Part shown: in pieces, positions 17,181-25,071 of the stretch
Layout of the letters: every line of letters starts with the position of its first letter
Position numbering within the stretch: position 1 is the first letter of the stretch
Assembly: GCA_020426325.1 (NCBI GenBank)
Contig: JAGQQG010000055.1
Span: 1 to 41,371 of the forward strand
Reading direction: 5' to 3'
Origin: Planctomycetaceae bacterium
Lineage (GTDB): Bacteria > Planctomycetota > Planctomycetia > Planctomycetales > Planctomycetaceae
Length of the DNA: 41,371 nucleotides
Position numbers and translations under genes: made by a program
Notes under the pieces: model-generated
The model's database searches: none
The model's input: the letters and a program-made list of their open reading frames with translations, nothing else
Told to the model about the DNA's origin: nothing

Positions 17181-17211
17181 CTTCGTGAAGTTTCAGACGA
17201 ATTCCTGAAAC
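17181..17211. promoter_or_regulatory. Inverted repeats in a divergent promoter region
   Basis: In the 189-nt gap between the divergent genes starting at 17160 and 17350 there is a perfect 7-bp inverted repeat, GTTTCAG/CTGAAAC (17190-17196 with 17205-17211, 8 nt apart). It is preceded by the short palindrome CTTCGTGAAG (17181-17190). The spacing resembles an operator for a dimeric regulator, but none is identifiable. Confidence 0.3.
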
Positions 17212-17349
17212 GAGGCATTTTCCCGTCAGGTAGTATTGTCGGCCTGTCAAGACTCACCAAGTTGTCCCGTGGTTTCCGCTTCGCATTCGCGAACAACAGA
17301 AGGCCATGATTCGTGTGGTCAGCACGAACAACCGTTACGCGACACGACG

Positions 17350-19209
17350 ATGAAACGTCTGCTTCCGCCTGCCGTTGTTGTTCTTGGCGTCGCCCTGTTG
17401 ACGGCGATTGCCTCCTCGACATCCGTGCGCCAAGGGCCGCAGGGATCATCGACTGCTGACTTCACGAACCTTCACACAGCCGTACGCGATGTCGATGCTG
17501 AACTCCAGCGTCGATGGCAGGAGTTGGGCCTGACGCCCGCTCCGCCCGCTGACGACTTGCAAGTTCTCCGTCGACTGTCGCTCGCACTTCACGGCACCAT
17601 CCCGTCACTGGAAGAGATACGGCAATTTGAAGCCGACGATCAACCGAATCGGCTGCTGCGTTGGACGGCAAGCATGCTCAATGACTCACGGTTTGCAGAC
17701 TACTTCTCGGAACGGCTCGCCCGTTCGTACGTGGGAGTTGAAGAGGGGCAGTTCGTTATCTTTCGCAGAGATCGTTTCACCCACTGGCTGAGTGAACAAC
17801 TCAGGCCGACGAACCCGGAAGAAAGACGTCCCTATGATGCAATCGTGCGGGACATGATCGCAGGACGGGGCGTGTGGACCGGAAAGGGAGAAGTGAACTT
17901 CATCACCGCTGGATTTGCCAATGGTGATTTTGACGAAAACAAACTGACCGCTCGCACGGTCCGCGCGTTTCTTGGTCAACGGATCGACTGTGCGCAGTGT
18001 CACAATCATCCTTTCGACACGTGGACGCAGGACCAGTTTGAAGGACTTGCAGCCCATTATGGACAAGTCCAACTCACTCTCGGAGGCATTCGGGACCCGA
18101 CCGGTCACCTGTTCGATCTCCCACTTGAATCGGTCTCCGAGTTCTCGTCCGCGTCGGTCTCGGCGGAACTCCGCAAGACGTTTCGGGACCACCAGCAAAG
18201 ACTACGAAAACACGCCGCCATCGAAGTCGTGACGGACGATGCTCTCTGGCTGGTGAAGGACGCTCGAGAGAGTGAGGACGAGTTGGAACCTCGTTTCGTC
18301 GTTCGCCGCGTTCCGGACGTCCTGGCGGTCAGCAATAGCGATGGGGAGTATCTCGTTGAAGATCGCAACACACTTGCCCAACATCTGGTCGATCCCGCTG
18401 TCCCGTTTCATCCGGAATGGTTGGGAACCGAGGGCAATCGACGCGAACGGCTCGCCGTGTGGGTCACTCATCCGGACAACAGGCGGTTCGAGAGAGCGAT
18501 CGCCAATCGTGTCTGGGCACTGCTGTTTGGTCGCCCATACCTGAGTCACCGACCAGTCGATGATCTTCCAAGTCCCGATCTCTCCGGCGAGACCGACGAC
18601 ACACACATGCTCGATATTCTGGGACACGATTTTCGTGAGCACGATTGCGACCTCAGGAGGCTCGTGCAGGTCATCGCAGCGTCACAAGCATTCCTTATGG
18701 ATTCGCTGATTGATTGGGAAGAGCCCGAGAAAGTCGAGGCGGCGCAAGCGGCATGGGCAGTGTTTCCCATCAATCAACGTCGCCCGGAACAGGTCATTGG
18801 TGCCATTCTGCAGGCCAACTCCATTAAGACGATCGATCAGAATTCGCACCTGTTTGTGCGGTTCCGCCGGTTCATCAACGAACGAGATTTCCTCGACGAA
18901 TACGGTGACCTCGGTGAAGACGAGTTGTCGGACAGAACTGAAACGATCTCCCAAGCCCTCCTGCAGATGAACGGGAAGTTTGCCAAAGACATGACCGCAG
19001 AAGAGGCTTTCTCCGCCCCCGGTCGCATCGCGAGTTATTCGTCGACACCGGAGAAGCTTTTGGAGAATTGTTTCCTCACCTGTTTGACGCGGCGCCCCAC
19101 GGACGAGGAAAAGGCTCATTTCCTGCCTCAACTGGAGGGGGAACAAGGTTCGAAGAAGGGAGTTGTCCAAGACATCTACTGGGCCTTATTCAATTCACCC
19201 GAGTTCTGA
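17350..19209 (+). CDS. DUF1549/DUF1553 domain protein (planctomycete PSCyt2/PSD1 type)
   Basis: The protein has 619 residues with a hydrophobic N-terminal signal or anchor (MKRLLPPAVVVLGVALLTAIAS). The DUF1549 part contains LRRLSLALHGTIPS, DSRFADYFSERLARSYVG and the invariant CAQCHNHPFDTWTQDQFEGLAA; its CxxCH resembles a haem-c site. The DUF1553 part contains RRERLAVWVTHPDNRRFERAIANRVWALLFGRP and ends in LTCLTRRPTDEEK. These proteins are hugely amplified in planctomycetes and almost always precede a DUF1501 gene; their biochemical role is not established. The DUF1501 gene begins 12 nt downstream, so the two form an operon. The start at 17350 is chosen for the signal sequence; upstream residues in frame from 17236 look non-coding. 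It is shorter than many relatives because no separate cytochrome domain is present. Confidence 0.92.
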   Translation: MKRLLPPAVVVLGVALLTAIASSTSVRQGPQGSSTADFTNLHTAVRDVDAELQRRWQELGLTPAPPADDLQVLRRLSLALHGTIPSLEEIRQFEADDQPNRLLRWTASMLNDSRFADYFSERLARSYVGVEEGQFVIFRRDRFTHWLSEQLRPTNPEERRPYDAIVRDMIAGRGVWTGKGEVNFITAGFANGDFDENKLTARTVRAFLGQRIDCAQCHNHPFDTWTQDQFEGLAAHYGQVQLTLGGIRDPTGHLFDLPLESVSEFSSASVSAELRKTFRDHQQRLRKHAAIEVVTDDALWLVKDARESEDELEPRFVVRRVPDVLAVSNSDGEYLVEDRNTLAQHLVDPAVPFHPEWLGTEGNRRERLAVWVTHPDNRRFERAIANRVWALLFGRPYLSHRPVDDLPSPDLSGETDDTHMLDILGHDFREHDCDLRRLVQVIAASQAFLMDSLIDWEEPEKVEAAQAAWAVFPINQRRPEQVIGAILQANSIKTIDQNSHLFVRFRRFINERDFLDEYGDLGEDELSDRTETISQALLQMNGKFAKDMTAEEAFSAPGRIASYSSTPEKLLENCFLTCLTRRPTDEEKAHFLPQLEGEQGSKKGVVQDIYWALFNSPEF

Positions 19210-19221
19210 GCTGAAGCTGAC

Positions 19222-20523
19222 ATGACCTTATTTCAATCTCATGACCTGACGCGCCGCGAGACTTTGAAGCTCGCAGCCGGGCTGGGGGTGTCATTCCTGT
19301 TACCTGGAATGGAACTTCGGGCAGCTGAGCGTCGTGGGGACGAGCGGCCGCGGTCGCTCATCACACTTTGGATGGCCGGCGGTCCCAGCCAGTTGGAGAC
19401 ATGGGACCCGCATCCAGAGTCCAAGCACGGCGGGCCCACCCGAGCAATCTCGACCACAATTCCCGATCTGAAGATCGCCCACCATCTTCCGCAGATGGCC
19501 GAGCAGATGCACAAGCTCTCCGTGATTCGTTCGCTGGTCTCGAAAGAGGGAGACCATCAACGGGGAACATATTTTGTGCAGACAGGCTACCGCCCCGAGA
19601 CAACCGTTGTGCACCCCTCTCTCGGATCGATTCTCACACAACAGAGGCCCGATGATCGTGTCGAGATTCCCATGCACGTCTCGCTCGCGACCGGCGATGG
19701 GTTCGTCGTTCCCCGGGGAGGATACCTGGGGGACGAGTACGACGCGTTCCGGATCTACGATCCGGGCCACAACATTCGTAACATGCGACAGCCCGTCTCT
19801 GATGAACGACAGGACCGACGCCTTGCGAACCTGGAAGTCGTCGCAAGGACGTTTCGCAAGGGACGCGAGCGTCAGGTTGATGAGACGTTACATCAACACA
19901 TGATCGAACGCGCATTGACGATGATGTTATCGGAGCAACTCAAAGCATTCGAATTGGACGACGAGCCGCAGGCGGTCATCGAGCGGTACGGAGACAGCAG
20001 ATTTGGACGCGGTTGTCTCGTCGCCCGTCGTCTCGTGCAGCAGGGAGTGCGTTCCATTCAAGTTGTATTGCAGGGGTTCGATACGCATGCCAACAATTTC
20101 GAGGGGCATGAAATTCAATGCGCGCAGCTTGACCCGGCCTTCGCGTCTCTCGTGCAGGACCTCGAGGAGCACGACCTGCTGCAATCGACCATCGTACTTT
20201 GCATCGGCGAGTTTGGACGCACTCCCAAGATCAACGCACTCGACGGTCGTGACCATTGGCCACAGGGATTCTCTTGTGTTGTCGGTGGGGGTGGACTGAA
20301 GTCGGGAGTGGTTATCGGTGGCACCGATCCCGATCGAGCGGCTCGCGAACAGGACCGCCCCGACAATTCCCGCTCTGCCACAGATGATCCGGTACAAATC
20401 CCGGACCTGTTTGCAACCATCCTCAAGCAGATGAATATCTCTCCGGACAGGGAAATCATCACCCCGATCGGTCGACCGATCGCACTCTGCGAGGGGACGC
20501 CAATCGAGCGTCTCATGGGATGA
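19222..20523 (+). CDS. DUF1501 protein with Tat signal, partner of the upstream DUF1549/DUF1553 gene
   Basis: The protein has 433 residues. The N terminus has a twin-arginine type signal (LTRRETLKLAAGLGVSFLLPG), so it should be exported folded. The DUF1501 core shows LWMAGGPSQLETWDPHPESKHGGPTR, a central GRGCLVARRLVQQGVRSIQVV and the block CIGEFGRTPKINALDGRDHWPQGFSCVVGGGGLK, which resembles the metal site of the alkaline phosphatase/sulfatase superfamily. A hydrolase role is inferred from that; no substrate is known. It is 12 nt from the preceding gene and 43 nt from tyrA. Confidence 0.92.
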   Translation: MTLFQSHDLTRRETLKLAAGLGVSFLLPGMELRAAERRGDERPRSLITLWMAGGPSQLETWDPHPESKHGGPTRAISTTIPDLKIAHHLPQMAEQMHKLSVIRSLVSKEGDHQRGTYFVQTGYRPETTVVHPSLGSILTQQRPDDRVEIPMHVSLATGDGFVVPRGGYLGDEYDAFRIYDPGHNIRNMRQPVSDERQDRRLANLEVVARTFRKGRERQVDETLHQHMIERALTMMLSEQLKAFELDDEPQAVIERYGDSRFGRGCLVARRLVQQGVRSIQVVLQGFDTHANNFEGHEIQCAQLDPAFASLVQDLEEHDLLQSTIVLCIGEFGRTPKINALDGRDHWPQGFSCVVGGGGLKSGVVIGGTDPDRAAREQDRPDNSRSATDDPVQIPDLFATILKQMNISPDREIITPIGRPIALCEGTPIERLMG

Positions 20524-20566
20524 AAATCTGGTAAATGGCTCGAAATGGGCGTAAGATGCAACGGCC

Positions 20567-21424
20567 ATGACTTCCGCCGCATCACCCCTGTTCTCCGAAA
20601 TCGCCATCGTGGGCGTCGGACTGATTGGTGGCTCCATCGCTGCTGCCGCCAAGCAGAACCGGCTGGCGAAGAACATCGTGGGGATCGGTCGGAGTGGAGA
20701 GCGATTGAGCGCAGCTCAGCAATCCGGACTTTTAGACGCCGTTTCGGTCGATATTGCTGCAACCGGGAGTTCCGACTTCATCGTTGTGTGCACTCCGGTG
20801 GATCGCATTGTCGCCGATGTCCGTGCTGTCTCAAGTTCCTCACGAAGTGGAGCGATCATCACCGATGTCGGAAGTGTCAAAGGGACGATTTGCCGGAGTC
20901 TGCACAACGGACTTCGGAAAGGCACCACATTCGTCGGTTCTCACCCGCTGGCAGGATCCGAGAAGAACGGTTGGGAGCATGCCGATGCAGACCTCTTCAA
21001 GGATCGATTGTGCGTCATCACACCCTGCCCCGGAGATGAAAAACCCGAAGTCCAAACGGTCGAAAGCTTCTGGCAGGCGATCGGCATGCGCACGCGACGC
21101 ATGACCCCGGATGACCACGATCGGGCACTCGCAACCACCAGCCATCTGCCACACGCCGTCGCGTCCGCATTGGCTTCGATGTTGTCACCCGAGATACAGG
21201 ACTTTGCTGCAACAGGATTCCGCGATACAACTCGGATTGCTGCTGGCGATCCGAGTATCTGGACAGGCATCTTCCTGCAAAACGCCGGCCCGGTTGCTGC
21301 CCAGATCGATGTGCTGATCGAACGCCTGCGTCAACTGCGTGATGCGGCATCTGAACAGAATGCGACCGCTCTGAATGCCCTGCTGAGAGAGGCCAAGCAA
21401 AACCGCGATCAGCTCTCCGAGTAG
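20567..21424 (+). CDS. tyrA: Prephenate (or arogenate) dehydrogenase
   Basis: This 285-residue cytoplasmic enzyme oxidatively decarboxylates prephenate or arogenate in tyrosine biosynthesis. A Rossmann NAD(P) motif opens the protein (IAIVGVGLIGGSIAAAAK). The family blocks IITDVGSVKGTI, FVGSHPLAGSEKNGWEHA (with the active-site histidine) and TTSHLPHAVASAL follow, then a helical dimerisation domain containing GFRDTTRIAAGDPSIW. There is no ACT or chorismate mutase domain, and feedback control is not evident. It follows the DUF1501 gene on the same strand by 43 nt. The choice between prephenate and arogenate cannot be made from sequence by eye. Confidence 0.95.
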   Translation: MTSAASPLFSEIAIVGVGLIGGSIAAAAKQNRLAKNIVGIGRSGERLSAAQQSGLLDAVSVDIAATGSSDFIVVCTPVDRIVADVRAVSSSSRSGAIITDVGSVKGTICRSLHNGLRKGTTFVGSHPLAGSEKNGWEHADADLFKDRLCVITPCPGDEKPEVQTVESFWQAIGMRTRRMTPDDHDRALATTSHLPHAVASALASMLSPEIQDFAATGFRDTTRIAAGDPSIWTGIFLQNAGPVAAQIDVLIERLRQLRDAASEQNATALNALLREAKQNRDQLSE

Positions 21425-21464
21425 CTGATCCTTGGAAATCCCGGAGGCATGCTGGACCGGGCGG

Positions 21465-22838
21465 TTACTCTGAGACTTCCTTAACAACGCGGCGAATCCC
21501 CCCCATCACGCGGTCTTCGACGTTGGTCGCAAAGGGGGTCGGCACAAGTTGATGAATGATCCCGGAGCGACCTTCGTAGCCGCCTTCCATGAGGACGCGG
21601 TACGACGGCAGGTAGGCGAACACGTCGTTGCAGTAGCCGGCGACCCAGACGAGCGGCCCTGCGAACTCGACCTTCGGTTTGCGAGCGTAATCGACGACCG
21701 TCTCACCGCTGACGAAGATCATCACCAACTCGTCACCAAAACGGGCCGCCTGGAGCGGGCAGTTCTGCGTCGTGGCGATCTGGCCATGCTTGTCGAGTTG
21801 ATCGAGCAGGTAACGGGCTTTGCGGTCTGGGTAACTGTCGTCCCCCGTGCGTTGGGCTTCGAGTTGCTCTCGGGTGGGCGGCGGTTCGAGGTCGAGCATG
21901 ACTTCGGTATACGCGACACGTAAGGGACCGTGGACCTCGGTCTGCGGACTGTGGATGGCATGCTCAACAGCGTCCGCCAGTTCTCGTCCGTGCCGTTTGC
22001 AGTGGTCGAGACCTTCCGGACCGTGACGCGGGTACGGGTTCTGATCGCCGCCGCACCCCATCACAAACAGGGCCGTCGCACCGGGGTGCGCCTCTTCGAG
22101 ATACTGATGAGCAAAACCGGCATAGTCGCCGCAATACTGATAGAAGGCGAGCGTCGTGTTGTGGCACGCATAGCCGAACAGAATGCCTCGCAGAGACTCA
22201 TCCTCGCCCCGGATCAGCATCACGGGCACGTCATGATCCGTGACGCCCCCCGGATTCTGGGAGTTGACGTACTCCTTGCCCGACTCCACCCCAACCGGCA
22301 GGCGACGATTGCTGGCAAACAACGCTGCTGACTGACTCACTCCGATTGTGGACGGTTGCAAATCATCAATGGCCGCCCCCACGAGTTCGATCAGCTTGGG
22401 GATCAACTGCTCATCGATATACGCTTGCAACCTGGCTTCCTCGGCATCACTCAGGTGATGGAACACGATCCGCTCGATGGCGACCTCCGGAGCACAATGC
22501 GTATGCGAGACGTTGATGACCAGCCGCTCCTTGCTGAGCCCCCAACGTTCGTCGGTCCCCTTCGCCACCTGATCCGTCAGCCCCTGATAGACGGACCCCA
22601 GATCACACGTCACCAGCACCAGCCGCTCACCCCGCTCATCCTCAAACGCAACCGCCTTCGCAAACAGATCATGCACCTTCCCCTCAGCAGCATGATCCCG
22701 CGACCCATACCCGGACAACCAGGTCGGCGACTCCGGCGTGATGACCACACTCCCAAGGCCAACTTGCCACTCTGCGGCACTCGCAAAGTTCAAGAGTGAG
22801 AGGGATGCGATGGCGATTAAGCGTGCGATGTTTTTCAT
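21465..22838 (-). CDS. Exported neutral/alkaline ceramidase-like protein
   Basis: The protein has 457 residues with a signal peptide (MKNIARLIAIASLSLLNFASA). The family pattern of neutral ceramidase-type amidases is visible: TPESPTWLSGYGSRDH, LVINVSHTHCAPEV (zinc-binding histidines), YACHNTTLAFYQYCGDYAGFAHQYLEE (usually C/N-H-x-T-x-x with SGDY) and FVMGCGGDQNPYPR. In characterised members the enzyme hydrolyses the amide bond of ceramide. This shorter planctomycete branch has uncertain substrates. It lies 99 nt downstream of a DUF1501 gene on the same strand and may be co-transcribed with it. Confidence 0.88.
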   Translation of the reverse strand: MKNIARLIAIASLSLLNFASAAEWQVGLGSVVITPESPTWLSGYGSRDHAAEGKVHDLFAKAVAFEDERGERLVLVTCDLGSVYQGLTDQVAKGTDERWGLSKERLVINVSHTHCAPEVAIERIVFHHLSDAEEARLQAYIDEQLIPKLIELVGAAIDDLQPSTIGVSQSAALFASNRRLPVGVESGKEYVNSQNPGGVTDHDVPVMLIRGEDESLRGILFGYACHNTTLAFYQYCGDYAGFAHQYLEEAHPGATALFVMGCGGDQNPYPRHGPEGLDHCKRHGRELADAVEHAIHSPQTEVHGPLRVAYTEVMLDLEPPPTREQLEAQRTGDDSYPDRKARYLLDQLDKHGQIATTQNCPLQAARFGDELVMIFVSGETVVDYARKPKVEFAGPLVWVAGYCNDVFAYLPSYRVLMEGGYEGRSGIIHQLVPTPFATNVEDRVMGGIRRVVKEVSE

Positions 22839-22937
22839 GGCGTGACGAAGGCTGAGAATGACGTTATGTCAGTCGAACCACTCGCGTTCGCTCTGGGAGT
22901 GCAAAATCACAAGTGAAGGTCGAGTGGGCAGATAAGT

Positions 22938-24449
22938 TTACGCGATCCAGTCGTCGATCACGTTTCCGGCGACGTCGGTCAGGCGGAAGTCGCGGCCTTG
23001 GAAGCGGTGGGTGAGTTTGAGGTGGTCGAGGCCGAAGAGTTTGAGGAGCGTGGCGTGCATGTCGTTGGGGTGGACCGGGTCCTTGACCACGCCCCAGCCG
23101 ATTTCGTCGGTCTCGCCGTAGACCTGGCCTCCCTTGATGCCGCCCCCTGCAAAGAACCCACTGAACGCATAGGGGTGATGATCGCGACCGGTGACGCCTT
23201 CCCGTTTGTCGCGGTTCTCGCCGAGCGGGGTGCGGCCGAACTCGCCCCCCCAGACGACCATCGTCGAGTCGAGCAGGCCGCGCTGTTTCAGATCGTTGAT
23301 CAGGGCAGCGATCGGCTGGTCGGCCATGCCCGCGTTGTAGGCCAACTCGTTGTCGAGATTGGAGTGGTGGTCCCACGAGGCGTGGATGATGTTGATAAAC
23401 CGCACTCCCCGTTCGACCAGGCGGCGGGCGAGCAGGCAATTGCGGGCGAAGGAACCGTACGAACCTGGTCCGACGCCGCGCGAAGCATTGTGGTTCTTCG
23501 GCTCCTCGCGATTCACACCGTACTTGTCGAGCGTGTCCTGTGTCTCACTGGAGAGGTCGATCAGTTCCGGAGATGCTGTCTGCATGCGGAACGCCAGTTC
23601 GTAACTCGAAATCCGCGATGCGATCTCCGGGTCGTGCATGGTTGCGAATCGTTCGGAGTTCACCTCACGCAAGACGTCGAGCCCTTTACGCTGCAACTCG
23701 CTGGGTAGTCCGGCGGGGTTCTCCAGATTGAGCACCGGTTCCCCCTGATTGCGGAACAGGACACCCGCATGCACCGAGGGGAGGAACCCGCTTTGCCATA
23801 AAGTGGCACCGCCGGAAGACCCGCGGCCAGCCGTGAGGACGACGTACCCCGGCAGGTTTTGTGACTCACTCCCCAGCCCATAGGTCATCCACGATCCCAT
23901 CGTGGGGAGGCCGAACGAGGCCCGTCCGCACTGCATCAGAAGCTGGCCCGGATGATGATTGAACTGGTCCGTATGCATCGAGCGAACGAGCAGGATGTCG
24001 TCAGCAACCGTGCCGATGTGGGGGAGCAGGTCGGACAGTTCCATCCCGCATTCGCCATGCTTCTGGAACGTGCGGCTGGTGGGTGCCATCAGCGTCGCCG
24101 TCTCCGGCTTGAGGAAGGCGAACCGGACCCCCTTGAGCATCGACTCGGGCATCGACTGGCCGTGCAGCTTCATCAACTCCGGCTTGGGATCGAACAGGTC
24201 AAGATGGCTGGGTGCTCCCGCCATGAAAATGAAGATGCACGCCTTCGCCTTCGCATCAAAGTGCGGCTGCTTCGGCGCGAGCGGGTTCACCGCATCGAGC
24301 GAGGTCGAGTCGTTGGCGAGCAAACCTTCATTGGTGAGCATCGACCCCAGGCCGACGGCCCCCAAGCCACTGGCAGAGGAGAGCAGGAATTCACGTCGGC
24401 TACGCGCTGCCTGCTGAAATGCAAGCTCGCGAAAGTTCTCACTTCTCAT
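22938..24449 (-). CDS. DUF1501 protein with Tat-like signal
   Basis: From ATG 24449 the protein has 503 residues; AGGGA lies about 7 nt upstream, which favours this start over the open frame reaching 24512. The signal is SRREFLLSSASGLGAVGLGS. Core blocks are FIFMAGAPSHLDLFDPKPELMKLHGQ, FNHHPGQLLMQCG, ARNCLLARRLVERGVRFINI, WDHHSNL and VVWGGEFGRTPLGENR followed by GRDHHPYAFSGFFAGGGIKGGQ. Unlike most relatives it has no DUF1549/DUF1553 gene beside it here. It is divergent from the BlaI-type regulator, so the regulator could also act on this promoter. Confidence 0.92.
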   Translation of the reverse strand: MRSENFRELAFQQAARSRREFLLSSASGLGAVGLGSMLTNEGLLANDSTSLDAVNPLAPKQPHFDAKAKACIFIFMAGAPSHLDLFDPKPELMKLHGQSMPESMLKGVRFAFLKPETATLMAPTSRTFQKHGECGMELSDLLPHIGTVADDILLVRSMHTDQFNHHPGQLLMQCGRASFGLPTMGSWMTYGLGSESQNLPGYVVLTAGRGSSGGATLWQSGFLPSVHAGVLFRNQGEPVLNLENPAGLPSELQRKGLDVLREVNSERFATMHDPEIASRISSYELAFRMQTASPELIDLSSETQDTLDKYGVNREEPKNHNASRGVGPGSYGSFARNCLLARRLVERGVRFINIIHASWDHHSNLDNELAYNAGMADQPIAALINDLKQRGLLDSTMVVWGGEFGRTPLGENRDKREGVTGRDHHPYAFSGFFAGGGIKGGQVYGETDEIGWGVVKDPVHPNDMHATLLKLFGLDHLKLTHRFQGRDFRLTDVAGNVIDDWIA

Positions 24450-24575
24450 GATGCATCCCTCGTTCTGTGCACTGATCACTACAGCATACCACGGAATTCC
24501 GGTGTCCCCCAAGCGACAGCGGCATTCTGCCCGCGAACAATGTGAATGCGGAGATGGACATTCCGCCTTACATCG

Positions 24576-24604
24576 TTGACAATCGCTTACACGTGTAGTC
24601 TAAT
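24576..24604 (+). promoter_or_regulatory. Promoter of the BlaI/BlaR1-type operon
   Basis: A perfect TTGACA (24576-24581) and TCTAAT (24599-24604) are 17 nt apart, upstream of the regulator gene. The operator TACACGTGTA lies within the spacer, so repressor binding would block polymerase directly. Confidence 0.7.
24588..24597. promoter_or_regulatory. BlaI/MecI-type operator
   Basis: TACACGTGTA is a perfect palindrome of the TACAnnTGTA type bound by BlaI, MecI and CopY repressors. Additional half-sites, TACA at 24569-24572 and TGTA at 24605-24608, flank it at similar distances. Its place between the -35 and -10 boxes predicts autorepression of the downstream pair. Confidence 0.75.
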
Positions 24605-24648
24605 TGTAGGAGGGGATTCAGAGTACCGGGTCATTCACAGGAGTTGAT

Positions 24649-25071
24649 GTGTCCGATTCATCGCCTTCACATTCTATCTCACCGGCGGAGTGGGAAGTCA
24701 TGAAGACTCTCTGGGAGCAGGGACCGCTCGCGGCGAGGGACGTGTATGCGGCCCTCCCCGACGGGCATGGTTGGGCCTACAAGACCGTCAAGACCTTGCT
24801 GTCGCGGCTCGTGGCGAAAGGCGCCCTCGATTACGACCAGATCGGCAATTCCTATCTCTATCGTGCAAATGTGGCTCAGGAGGAAGTCTCGCGTCAGGAA
24901 GTACGTAGCGTCCTCTCGCGAATCATGAGTAAATCGATCTCTCCGGTGCTGGCTCACATGATTGAGGAGGCCGACCTGTCGAGCGAAGAGATCACGCAAC
25001 TGCAGGAGACGCTCCGGAAGAAGAGTCTCCGGAAAGATTCCGGCAGATCCTCGCGAAGGAAGTCGTCATGA
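24649..25071 (+). CDS. BlaI/MecI/CopY-family transcriptional repressor
   Basis: The protein has 140 residues. The N-terminal winged helix contains ISPAEWEVMKTLWEQGPLAARDVYAAL, then GWAYKTVKTLLSRLVAKGAL and the wing strand YLYRANVAQEEV. The C-terminal dimerisation helices follow. In this family a dimer represses its own operon and is cleaved on a signal from the BlaR1-type protease. The GTG start at 24649 has AGGAG 5 nt upstream. The next gene overlaps it by 4 nt (ATGA), indicating translational coupling. The C terminus is unusually basic (RKDSGRSSRRKSS). A family-type operator lies in its promoter. Confidence 0.93.
   Translation: MSDSSPSHSISPAEWEVMKTLWEQGPLAARDVYAALPDGHGWAYKTVKTLLSRLVAKGALDYDQIGNSYLYRANVAQEEVSRQEVRSVLSRIMSKSISPVLAHMIEEADLSSEEITQLQETLRKKSLRKDSGRSSRRKSS

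Noticed and set aside
22864..23439. 191-codon open frame rich in Arg and Pro on the minus strand
   Set aside because: It lies in a second frame of the DUF1501 gene at 22938-24449; the Arg/Pro-rich composition is a result of GC-rich third positions.
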